Assembly (NCBI GenBank): GCA_022266195.1
Contig: WHVY01000003.1
Coordinates: forward strand, 6,262,001 to 6,326,000
DNA from: Tetranychus cinnabarinus
Lineage: Eukaryota; Arthropoda; Arachnida; Trombidiformes; Tetranychidae
Length of the DNA stretch: 64,000 nucleotides
Direction of reading: 5' to 3'
The notes under the pieces were generated by a model. That model had not been told where the DNA came from. It was given only the letters and a program-made list of their open reading frames with translations, and searched no databases. Below, piece after piece: positions 40,405-49,526 of this stretch. Made by a program: the position numbers and the translations under genes. How positions within the stretch are numbered: the first letter of the stretch is position 1; each line of letters begins with the position of its first letter.

Positions 40405-42358
40405 TCATACTTTTTCTTTGCGATTTTTTCGCTTCATTTGATTAGTACAGGGCGGACAGTACCACTTTCCTTTTGGCGGTTGAGTTATACCCACACAACC
40501 ATAGTGAAACCATTCAAATTGACACTGCAGAAAAAAAATGGTAACATTTAGTACGATGCTTTGAAAAGGTAAGTCCGTGTATATAATTACTTCTTCATTA
40601 TCACAGGCAACCATTGAACCATAAGAAATTTGATTACAAAGACAATATCGAGGCTCGTTTGGATCACAACTCCAGTCCACTGGCGTCCCATTTTCATCCA
40701 CAGGCATAGTTTCTGAAGATTCGTCTATAAAGACAGTATAAAATTGTTGAAATCATTGTATCCAGAAAAGGTAAGAACAAAATGTAAACATAATTTCGAG
40801 TTGTTTATTGAGTAACCGACCTGTATCTTGATATTGACTAGAGGTGCGACTTCGTTTTGCTACTTTGAACATTCCTGTTGATCCTTCGCCGCCTGTACCA
40901 ACACCCGCAGACATTAAGTTAGGAGGCACATTAGCAGCAACCCCACTAACAGCAGCTGACGCTACTGCAGCAGCATTGGAAAATGCGCCAGTTCCTTGAG
41001 AATTGAAAGACGGTAGAGTTCCTTCACGTAAGGAATTGAAATCACAGCTGATATTTTGTAAGCCAACAGCATTGATTGCTTCATAACTGGCTTTGAGACT
41101 GGCAGTTCGTCTTCCTTGTTGCATCTGAGTTTACATAGATATAAAAATTGAAGCACTCAGTAGGAATAGATATTAAGATTAAAAAATTAATTAATCTCAT
41201 TTTTACCTGCTGCGTGGCCGCAATGGCTTGTGAGGCCGCAGCAGCTATAGCAGTACTACCAGCTGCAAGATTATAACTGTAAGGGACAAAGGTAAAGTTG
41301 AGTTAAAAAAAGAAAAAAAAACATGTTCAAATGTTCGAAGTGTTTGAATCGTTTGAGGTTCACATTGAGTTTCAAGTAAAATACTAACAATGAGGGTGAG
41401 TGTGGTGAAGTTAAACTATTGGCCAGTAATGGATTTCCATTAGAATTAACATTGGAATTGTTGACCAAATTTGATAATGAGTTGGTAAACGTAGCTTGAT
41501 TAGCCCAATTATTAAGATTGCTCGGAACTCCATGATTGGAACCTGAGCATGATGTATCACCACTTCGCGCTGTATTTCCAAATGCGGACAAATATTTTGG
41601 AAAAAGCAGTCACAATACATTAATTTTTCAGTCAATTTGTGTGTTCAATGAATCACAAGTAAAATAAATAATGTACCTGAACTCGGAACTCCTTGAACGG
41701 AGTCATTATGTGAATGTTTGCGTTTTTCTCTAACGTTATTTAAATTTGAATTTGGAGGATTATCTAACTCAAGAGATCCTAGACAAGAATAAGAAAACAC
41801 ATTAAAATTTCTGAAGAAAATCATAAGTTGGTAATCGCTTTGTTATCTTTACGAATCCACCAAGCTTCTAATAAGAGATTTAGCGATTCGAAAAACAAAC
41901 AACAAAGGTAACAAGAAGAAAACAGTTTTCGTAAAATGATGTAAATCATGATAACTGTGATGAACCACTTTCCAACAGAATGAGATACACATACTTCTCT
42001 CGAGAATTGCAGTTATACCAGAGTTATCAGCCTCCAATTCCAATTTGAATTTTTGTATCTCTGAGTCCAATCCTTTTAAATATTTTTCAACGAGATCACA
42101 CATTTGATTAGCCAGTTCCATCTTTTCTTCGCCTTCTTCAATTGTCTTCTCATATTCTTGTATCAGTTTATTGAATTCACTATCCCTTTGATCAGTTTTC
42201 ATTTTTTTGGCATTACTAAAAAATACTTTAACTTTTTCTTCTATGGCGTCCCTTTCATTGTGAACATTCATATCCATCTCTCTCATCTCGGTGAAACGAT
42301 CCTTCAATTCATGAGGAAGATGTTCAATCATTTCTAGGTAATCTTCAAGAAACAACAT
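40405..42358 (-). CDS. ING3: ING3, inhibitor-of-growth PHD protein of the NuA4/TIP60 complex (seven exons, about 424 aa)
   Basis: Exons on the minus strand: 42358-41995, 41778-41677, 41569-41389, 41276-41207, 41124-40821, 40724-40591 and 40524-40405. All are GT-AG with consistent phases, 1275 bp in total, and the length matches animal ING3. The N-terminal ING helical domain starts MLFLEDYLEMIEHLP and contains FTEMREMD and LELEADN. The ILERRSLELD junction is restored only when exon 1 is spliced to exon 2. The middle is Asn/Ser/Ala-rich and includes QQGRRTASLKASYEA, a family block. The C-terminal PHD finger, about residues 368-411, has YCLCNQ, ACDNEE, EWFHYGCVG and KGKWYCPPC, with the Cys4-His-Cys3 ligands present. 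The PHD reads histone H3 lysine-4 methylation, and the protein is a subunit of the histone-acetyltransferase complex. The gene is convergent with DCAF1. Confidence 0.95.
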
Positions 42359-43053
42359 TGTGCCAGATCAAGGAGACGGCCAATTTTTACAAACGAAAAA
42401 ATGAAAGATAGACCTTTCCAATTTATATAATCAAACAATTTATCAAAAATTATCACAATTTAATTGAAAAAAAGACGAGAAGAATAAAAATTGTTATTTT
42501 GTAGTTGAACCTTTATTATTTGATGTCTGTTTTCTTTTGTTGGATCACAAAAACAACTGACAAACTGATGCTTACAACCGTCAGATGGCAACGCAACCAG
42601 ATTTACCCGCGATTTTCAAACTTGTAATAAAAAGGTAATTTTACAATTTTTTAACGAACATTTTTAATATAAATCTTTAATTGCTTAAGAAAAAAAAACA
42701 ATTGCAATTTCTGATTATGAATGTCTTCAACGTCTAAACATAACAGAAACGTTGGGCAGCTGAAACACGATGAAATTCATCACTAGACAAACACTTTGAA
42801 ATTATCTTTGACTTATAACAAAATTCATCGTTTAATTGCTATTTTATTGCTGAAGCTGAATAGTTGTTCATGTTGTTTGGAAAGCGCATCATTTTTGCGA
42901 AAAATTACAATATTTATAAACATTATAAAGAATTACATTAAAAACAACAGGAAAAGGGAAAGCTGAAGGGTAAACCAAAGGAGGATGCTGATGAACATGA
43001 ACTTTTAGGTGAGAAAACAAAAAAGGTGACAAAGTTGGTTAGAGGAATAGGAA
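42359..43053. other. ING3 5' flank and 3' region of the glycine-rich peptide gene
   Basis: No coding frame. A block near 42866-42905 (containing TGTTTGGAAAGCGCAT) recurs at 45860-45903 with few changes, the first sign of the local duplications that follow. Confidence 0.5.
42583..42589 (+). promoter_or_regulatory. YY1/Pho-like AGATGGC motif upstream of ING3
   Basis: AGATGGC inside CGTCAGATGGCAACGC, about 225 bp upstream of the ING3 start codon, in a small less AT-rich patch. It is the same core as the one upstream of DCAF1. Function is inferred from known housekeeping promoters only. Confidence 0.35.
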
Positions 43054-43314
43054 TCAACCGTAGTAGCCTCCACGACCGTAACCTCCTCGGCCTCCTCCAT
43101 AACCGCCACCATATCCTCCTCGTCCACCACCGTATCCACCTCGGTATCCGCCACCTCCGTATCCACCTCGGCCATAGCCGCCACCGTATCCTCCTCGTCC
43201 ACCACCACCGTATCCTCGGCCATAACCACCACGACCATATTGGGCATCAACAGAGGGAAGGAAAGCAGCGCCGAGAACAGCGAGAACCAATAAAGCAACA
43301 AAGATGACTTTCAT
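43054..43314 (-). CDS. secreted Gly/Tyr/Arg-rich peptide, 86 aa
   Basis: A single-exon frame. It opens with a classical signal peptide (MKVIFVALLVLAVLGAAFLP, cleavage likely after SVDA), giving a mature peptide of about 62 residues. The mature part is almost entirely GYGRGG, GYGGG and GGYRGG repeats. Such peptides occur as cuticle or silk-associated proteins and as glycine-rich antimicrobial peptides in arthropods and nematodes; the sequence does not decide which. A TATA-like element lies about 56 bp upstream. The gene lies just behind the ING3 promoter, in the same orientation as ING3, at the edge of a duplicated region. Confidence 0.85.
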   Translation of the reverse strand: MKVIFVALLVLAVLGAAFLPSVDAQYGRGGYGRGYGGGGRGGYGGGYGRGGYGGGGYRGGYGGGRGGYGGGYGGGRGGYGRGGYYG

Positions 43315-43369
43315 TTTGAGATTAAGAGTTGAGATTTTTTTTGCACAACGGAAATAATGAGATGAAAAA

Positions 43370-43380
43370 CTTTAAATAAA
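43370..43380 (-). promoter_or_regulatory. TATA-like box of the glycine-rich peptide gene
   Basis: TTTATTTAAAG on the minus strand, 56-66 bp upstream of the ATG. This would give a short 5' UTR of about 25-30 nt, typical of small secreted-peptide genes. Confidence 0.4.
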
Positions 43381-43534
43381 GTGTTTTAGTTGAAATTGAG
43401 CTTAAGAATGATTTTTTCGTTGAAAGATTGGTCCTTATGAGCAGTGCAGAAAGGAGCAATGAGAAAATTTCCTCAAGGGAGAAGAAGAAAATGTTGCAAT
43501 TGTTGAAAAAAATTTTTTTAGGGAAAATTTACTG

Positions 43535-43850
43535 ATCATCATCTTAATTATCTGATTCCCATTACCTTGAGATGTGTTTACTCGACTTTTCATGCAAATT
43601 GGACTTGTTATTAATACAAGAAATGTGAAAATATTACCGGTTTTTCAGTGTCTAATTATAAAGAAATGTCAAGTGGTTTGCCTTGAATTGGATAACAACA
43701 TCAATGTGGAAGGTATTAAAAGGTATTACATGATTGATAACAATCAAAGTTACCAACCGCTAGTACAACAGCTTTTAACCAGGCAAAGAAATCGGGTTGG
43801 CGGGAGAGAGTGAAACAATGAAAAGTAAATTAAATTGGTGAATTAAAAAG
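43535..43850. repeat. copy A of a three-copy local repeat
   Basis: Shares blocks with 43913-44268 and 46328-46668: CATTACCTTGAGATGTGTTT, CAAGTGGTTTGCCTTG and TACAACAGC...TTTAACCAGG, and an end rich in AAATTGGTGAATTAAA. All three are in the same orientation. No conserved reading frame is seen, so it is probably a non-coding repeat or an old duplicated segment. Confidence 0.75.
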
Positions 43851-43912
43851 TGAAGTGACAAGTATGATAATTTCATGTTGACACAATTAAAAATTCGGCG
43901 TAAAATGTCTTT

Positions 43913-44268
43913 GTTTTTTTGTTTTCATTACTGGTCCTCCTCGTCTTAATTATCTGGTTCACATTACCTTGAGATGTGTTTACTTGGCTTTTTATATGTA
44001 AACTGGACTTGTTATTAATACAAGTGATGCGAAAATATTACTGGTTTTTCAGTGTCTAATTAGGAAAAAAAAAATGTCAAGTGGTTTGCCTTGCATTGGA
44101 AACAACATCAATATCATCCTGATGGTATTGCATGATTGACAACAATCAAATGTTACCCATCGATAGTACAACAGCGATTTACCAGGTAAAGAGATCGGGT
44201 TGACGTAAAAGAAGAAAATTGAAAAGCAAATCAAATTGGTGAATTAAAGCAACACAAAAGTTTAAAAA
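43913..44268. repeat. copy B of the three-copy local repeat
   Basis: Same order of blocks as copy A. It begins about 60 bp after the end of copy A, as a tandem neighbour. Its left edge (TTTTCATTACTGGTCCTCC) resembles copy C more than copy A. Confidence 0.75.
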
Positions 44269-44991
44269 TTTGGTTTACATGTAAATTGCTCGTCAAGCTT
44301 CATTAATTCAACCTTTAGATCAACCTTAACTTCAAAACATACTTGCGTGACAATTCAACTGGGTTTCAATCATTCAATATTGACCAATCATCAAACTAAA
44401 AAGATGCTTTATAAGTTGAGTCAAACTTGTTATTTTTACTCATAGACCTTAGGTTTAACCCAAAGTTAAACATCAGTTTATTTTGCATCATTATTGAGAC
44501 AAAAAACAATTTAATGACTAAAAAGCGTCAAGTTTGCAGTCTTTGGTTTTGGATAAAGTTGATGTCAAAGGCGCAATCGTTAGTCTTGACTCGTCTTTAA
44601 GTTTCATCTAACTAGTCAAAGTTTAAGATGAAAGTCATAGGTTTGTGATCAGTTAATTTTGCATTATTTTTATGACAAAGAGGTTATAATAACCTAATCT
44701 AACCTTACCTAACCTAAGCATTGTAATGGTTTTAAAGGTCATTTACTTTAATGATTCAAAGTTGATTTGAGTCTAACAAACTCATTATAACTTTATATTG
44801 GAAAGTTATTTATAGAAATGCTTCATCTTTAACCTGTAACTTTGAACATGAACATTTTTCTCCCACAGGTTGTCAATGGTGTTTCCGCGATTAAAGCAAA
44901 TGGATGATTATAATCGATATATCTCTTGATTAAATCGGAACGATTTTTCATGAGATTTGTTTCATTTTTACTTGATTTTTCTAGAGATGGG
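44269..44991. other. non-coding spacer
   Basis: AT-rich sequence without a gene. A 142-codon minus frame (44829-45257) crosses into the neighbouring MITE and shows no recognisable domain, so it is not called. Bases 44984-44991 (GATTTTTC) are the left target duplication of that MITE. Confidence 0.5.
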
Positions 44992-45363
44992 CGATAAAAT
45001 TGATTGCACGGATCGATTTTTTTCAGAAAATGAGCAGCAATTAGTTTTGAGATAAGCTTCATATGAGCTAAAAACTCACGAATTTTGCGATTCCATGCTT
45101 GCAGAAAAAAATAAAAGGGAAATCGGCATAATTTTAGCAACTTAGAATTGAAAAAACTTGACTCTTGCAGTGATTCCAATGCCATGCAAAAGACCAATTT
45201 GTATTTATTGATGTAAAGAAGAGCCTCAAACTTGAACAAGTTTCTTGAATGCTTCAATATTTAATATTTTCCTACCTTGATTAAGCATCGATTCTAATTG
45301 ATTCCCTTGGGCTAATCGTTAAAAATATCGATTAACTGATTAATCGAGAATCGCCCATCCCTA
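44992..45363. mobile_element. hAT-type MITE, 372 bp, with 8-bp target duplication
   Basis: Left end TAGAGATGGGCGAT; right end ATCGCCCATCCCTA, its inverted copy with one mismatch. Flanks are GATTTTTC (44984-44991) and GATTTTCC (45364-45371), an 8-bp target duplication with one mismatch. Short inverted repeats and an 8-bp duplication are characteristic of the hAT superfamily. There is no transposase, so the element is non-autonomous. Its ends differ from those of the hAT element at 61.5 kb, so another transposase must have moved it. Confidence 0.8.
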
Positions 45364-45371
45364 GATTTTCC

Positions 45372-46327
45372 TATTTTTGGAAATGTCTGTTCAATTTTAA
45401 TCAATGAAAAATTTTTGATTCTGTAATATGTATTTTCTTTAAATTTTTTAATAATTCCATTTTGAATACGATGAATTTGGACAATATTCATGATTGTATT
45501 ATATTTATTGAAATCCCTCGATTTTTTCAATGATATTTTAATCAACGATTAAATCGATATTCCTTCTAAGTTAATCAAAATCGTTGATGTTTCAGAAATC
45601 GAGAAACACTATTTGTCAATGAAGCTTTTTGAAACAGTGAAAGGTTGGAATGTGCGTTGATCAGTGTTAAGTGATCAGAAAAGGTAAAGTGCAAAGTGAA
45701 CGGCAATTTTACTTGCCACACGCCAAAGTGTTTCGCTTGGTTGGCTAAATATGTACTTGTCGTCAGTTGGAAATGAATTCTGGTTATGTTCAAAGCTAAT
45801 GAACTGAATGCGGCAAGGGAACGATTGGTTTTGTACTTGGAAAGAGCAAAGTTGAAAAGTTGTTTATGTTGTTTGAAAGCGCATTATTTGCGCGAAAAAT
45901 TATTCACTATTTTTTACTTTTCTTCTTTCTTTTTATCCTTGGGATACTAAATGAAAGGTGTGACCATTGAGACAAGTTTACGTACCAAGGGTCATTCTAC
46001 TTGGACACAGTGTTTGTCATCTTACAGTTTCTTTTACTGACTTTTCCTTTTCATTGTCGCTTCTATTAATGAAATCATTTATATTTCACTCGCCTTTAAA
46101 CCTCTTCTTTTGTATCTTCTGGCCTTTCAATCTTCTTTCCCTGTTAAGATCATTCATAGCATTTTCCAAGGGTTATCCAATGGTCATTCAGTAAAATACA
46201 GTTTAAAAGGTCGTTAAATTTTCTATTTGACTTGCATTGTGTTGCTTGAGATAAAGTGAAATTGGTCTTGAAGTGACAAGTATAGTACTTTGGAAATGTT
46301 CACACAACAAAAAATTTGGCTTGTCTT
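45372..46327. other. non-coding, contains a short block duplicated from 42.87 kb
   Basis: The block at 45860-45903 (TTGTTTATGTTGTTTGAAAG and following) matches 42866-42905 near ING3. Together with copies A and C of the repeat, this suggests duplication of a segment that spanned the glycine-rich peptide gene. No second peptide gene remains between them here. Confidence 0.4.
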
Positions 46328-46668
46328 CGTTTTTATTGTTGTGACTGGTCATCGTCGTCTTAATTATCTGATTCCCATTACCTTGAGATGTGTTTACTCG
46401 ACTTTTCATGCAAATTGAATTTAATATTTATTACAAGTAAAGTTAAAATATTACCGGTTTGTCTAATTAGAAACAGTTACCAAATGGTTTGTTGAATTTG
46501 ATAACAACACTTATCATGATGGTATTACATGATTGACAACAATCAAATGTTACCAACCGCTAGTACAACAGCGTTTAACCAGGTAAAGAGATTGGGTTGA
46601 CGGGAAGAGAAACATTGAAAAGCAAATCAAATTGGTGAATTAAAAGTAATACAAAAGTTGAAAAAAGA
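46328..46668. repeat. copy C of the three-copy local repeat
   Basis: Same orientation and block order as copies A and B, about 2.4 kb downstream of copy B. Shared markers include CATTACCTTGAGATGTGTTT, CCAACCGCTAGTACAACAGC and AAATTGGTGAATTAAA. Confidence 0.75.
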
Positions 46669-46849
46669 GGAAAGACAAAATAATGGATCTTAGGCCTCAT
46701 ATTCAGAATAAAATAAACCATGTATCAATCAGAAACTTGTGACGAGTACAGATGACTAAAAATCAGATCAAAATTCAAATCTCCAGGGGAGTTATTCATT
46801 AACTTCCTTTGAACCCCTGAGGATAACATTAGACCTAATTTTTCAGATC

Positions 46850-48800
46850 GAACTTTTCATGATGATTTTTCTTGCTTCATTTGTGATTCCATCGGAAATG
46901 ATGAATAATGATGAAGTCACAGAAAAAGCATGTTCAAAATAAAGAAACTCATAGCTCATGAACTTATCGCAAATTTATTTCCACTGAATACATTAAAATC
47001 TCATTGGAAGATTCGAACTCTTGATGAAAGAACATCGCCAATGAGAGAGACCAAAACATAAAATAATAACTGAACCTACAGCTAACAAAATGAAATCTAA
47101 ATTTGAACTTTGAAAGGGATTTTATCGGCAATCTTGGACCAGAGAAAGTTCAATCAACTGAATAGCTCCAGTTCTTATAGCTCTTATGCTTTTGCTTGTA
47201 TGACCAATGAATTTAGTGCCTTTGATTTTCTCGATAAAGTTAGATTTCTTACTCATGAAAGTGCTTTATTTTGCCTTTTGAAATTTGTACTGAATTAATT
47301 AAACATTATTGGAATACGCACTCTATCGAATATTAAATTTATTTTTTTTTGCTTGTTTGAAATTGGCTCAATCGCCTTTTGCTCAATGCTTATTTGCTCA
47401 TGTTTTTTGTTCGAATAGACCAATAAATCATTAGTGTCCAGCATGGTAAATTCATTGGTAACCATTGAAGATGTATTGATGGTCAAAAGTTGGGTAAAAT
47501 TTTTATTCGTCTTTTGTCGTTTCACTACAAGTCCATTTTTCCAATTTTTCATTCCATTCCAGGCAATCAATGTGTTGAAATAATTGTTTGTTGTTTAATT
47601 GTTGAAATGTTCAATCCACAGTTCGTGATTGTCCAACCAATGAATAGTCCAATTGAACATGGAAAAAGTGAAAAGATTAAGAGTGAAAAACATTTATTCA
47701 GAGTTTTTTTGAAATATTTTAGAAATAAAATCTTTTAAAGCTTCTTTTCTTCGCTCATTTTCTCACCAACCATGTATTTCAAATCACAGTTTATGGTGAG
47801 TTCAAATACCATGATGAATGAAAGATTATATCAAAAGTTAAAAGGCAAGGTAACGAAAAATGGTTGACAGGAAAAGTTGCTCAGTTTTTTTTCTTTTACA
47901 TTTCTTGTACATCATGCATTTGCTTTTTCACTTTGGAATTTTTTCTCTTTCTTTTGGCTGCTTTTGTCTAATGCAACTGGGAGTGAAAATGAGCAGCTTT
48001 TATCATTATATTTATTATTATGTTTTTTCTTTACTATCATCATTATAAAGGAGCAACAATAATAACTTGATCTTTTGCTTCTTCTGGTAACCCATCATTA
48101 GCTGAGTAAAATGTACATTATTTGGTATGAAAAAGTCGAAAATATCGACTCAATAATTGTTCTAGACTTTTTAAAACTCTTTCATATCATTTTACTTTAG
48201 TTCATTTGAAGCAGGATCAACTTACCGATTCTGCTGGTCAAAAATCGAACAACTTTGAGGTTAAATAATCCACCAGAAAGGGAAGCTGAGTTGTCTGATT
48301 GGAATTGATAAGTTTTTGGAACGTTAATGTAGCGTTAACTGAAAATCAAGAAATTGGAAAATGATGAGAAGAGGAAATGTGATGAAAAATCATGTGACGT
48401 GTGAAGGGTTAAGTTTGGCAAAACGAAATTTGCACTCCGTTTTGAATGTTTGAATTGTTAAAGTTTAGTAAATGAGTAAAAATATTTACCTTCATTGTGT
48501 GCTCTCGCAGCAAATAAGAGAAAATAAAATTGTCATAATCCAGTTTGCATGCTTTTATAATGTTTTATCCAAGTGGATTGAGGTATCTAATTGACAAAAA
48601 TGCACACATTTCATCATCAATGTCTTTTGATAAACGACATTCATAACTGCCATGAAATCTGTTTGCGTTTTTCACTTCCAACTATCGTTACAGTTTCATT
48701 TTGATTGGGTCAACATTAGATGGACATGAGACTAAGAGTTTGCCCACAATTTCATCGATTCATTTGTATATTTGTAGGTGAAGTGCCTCCATCTACCTGA
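46850..48800. repeat. segmental duplication, copy 2 (partner of 59120-61490)
   Basis: Collinear with 59120-61490 over most of its length. Matches include GATTCCAT...AATGATGAATAATGAT at the left, GTAAATTCATTGGTAACCAT in the middle, a nearly identical block at 47760-48300, and GTGAAGTGCCTCCATCT at the right. It lacks about 0.5 kb of the acidic coding segment present in the partner. Confidence 0.85.
47295..48561 (-). pseudogene. degenerate copy of the small secreted-protein gene
   Basis: Counterpart of the gene at 59.7-61.2 kb. In the first-exon region (about 48501-48540) the start codon context is replaced, and a 2-bp deletion before GCGAGAGCA shifts the signal-peptide frame, so no signal peptide can be made. 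The second exon (about 48242-48310) is still open between its acceptor and GTAAGT donor. The third (48050-48110) keeps ANDGLPEE...DQVIIVA. The distal frame 47295-47570 keeps TINTSSMVTNEFTML and then diverges where the acidic tail is missing. I read it as a pseudogene unless another first exon is used. Confidence 0.6.
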
Positions 48801-48833
48801 TTTAATAACAAATAAAAGTGTTATGAATGAACT

Positions 48834-49055
48834 AACAAGGGACATATTCACTTATGACTCATGGATTTTGATGAGATATACCACACTCGACATGGCCAAC
48901 ATTCAATACAAACTTACTGCCGTCCGTATTTCTGAAGATTTAGTGGTTCCTGATATTTTTGGGTTTAAAATGGGAACACTTTTTGAAATCATTTCTAAAA
49001 ACCCTTAAAACTAGCGCATAAGGTTTAGCCTAGTAGGTAAAGGAGTAGGTGCATA
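48834..49055 (+). repeat. left arm of an inverted duplication; carries a 76-aa coding-like frame (48778-49008)
   Basis: The inverted partner is 49307-49526. The frame inside reads DIFTYDSWILMRYTTLDMAN and later AVRISEDLVVPDIFGFK, ending at TAA 49006-49008. The partner arm conserves the same residues on the minus strand, which suggests the duplicated unit was protein-coding. No domain is recognised. Confidence 0.65.
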
Positions 49056-49126
49056 TGTTTAAGCCATCTCTCAGAACTAACGGCTAACTATCACAGTAAC
49101 ACTTGATGATGAATGTTGACTCGGTT

Positions 49127-49147
49127 TCAGATAACATCTGAAACAAC
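49127..49147. other. short perfect hairpin in the spacer of the inverted duplication
   Basis: GTTTCAGAT, then AAC, then ATCTGAAAC: a 9-bp stem with a 3-nt loop, inside the 250-bp spacer between the two arms. Confidence 0.5.
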
Positions 49148-49306
49148 CTCATTGGTGACTTTTTTTGTAAATCAATTTAAATTAGAATTTTTTAACTAAA
49201 ATTTTTAATAAATTTTTGTTGGTAATATGAATCGAAGTCTTGAAACCGTGACCTCTGGGTGAAAGCCAGGAAACATGGAAGCAAAATTTGAACCAAAAAC
49301 CTCCAG

Positions 49307-49526
49307 ACTTGCACCTACTAGACCAGACTTTATTATTAGTAGATAGTTTTAAGGGTTTTAAAAATGATCACAACATAAATGTTCAAATTTTAAAGCCAAA
49401 AATCTCAGGAACCATTAAATCTTCAGAAAAACGGACACCAGTACCTTTGTATTGAATGTTGGCCCTATTGAGTGTGGCATGTCTCATCAAATCGAGAAGT
49501 CATAAGTAAATATGTTCCCTTGAAAG
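49307..49526 (-). pseudogene. right arm of the inverted duplication, frameshifted copy
   Basis: On the minus strand it reads IFTYD, then after a 1-bp deletion LMRHATLNRANIQYK, VRFSEDLMVPEIFGFK and a stop. Compared with the left arm, a single missing T in ATTTTGATG breaks the frame. The two copies are tail to tail, so a transcript through both would fold into a hairpin of about 200 bp. Confidence 0.6.

Noticed and set aside
43026..43307. 93-codon His/Arg-rich plus-strand frame
   Set aside because: Antisense shadow of the glycine-rich peptide gene repeats.
44829..45257. 142-codon minus-strand frame
   Set aside because: Runs across the boundary of the hAT MITE and shows no transposase motif; open by chance.
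49020..49080. tRNA-like string GGTTTAGCCTAGTAGGTAAAGG
   Set aside because: Superficial D-arm/acceptor resemblance only; no cloverleaf could be drawn and the segment is the edge of an inverted repeat.
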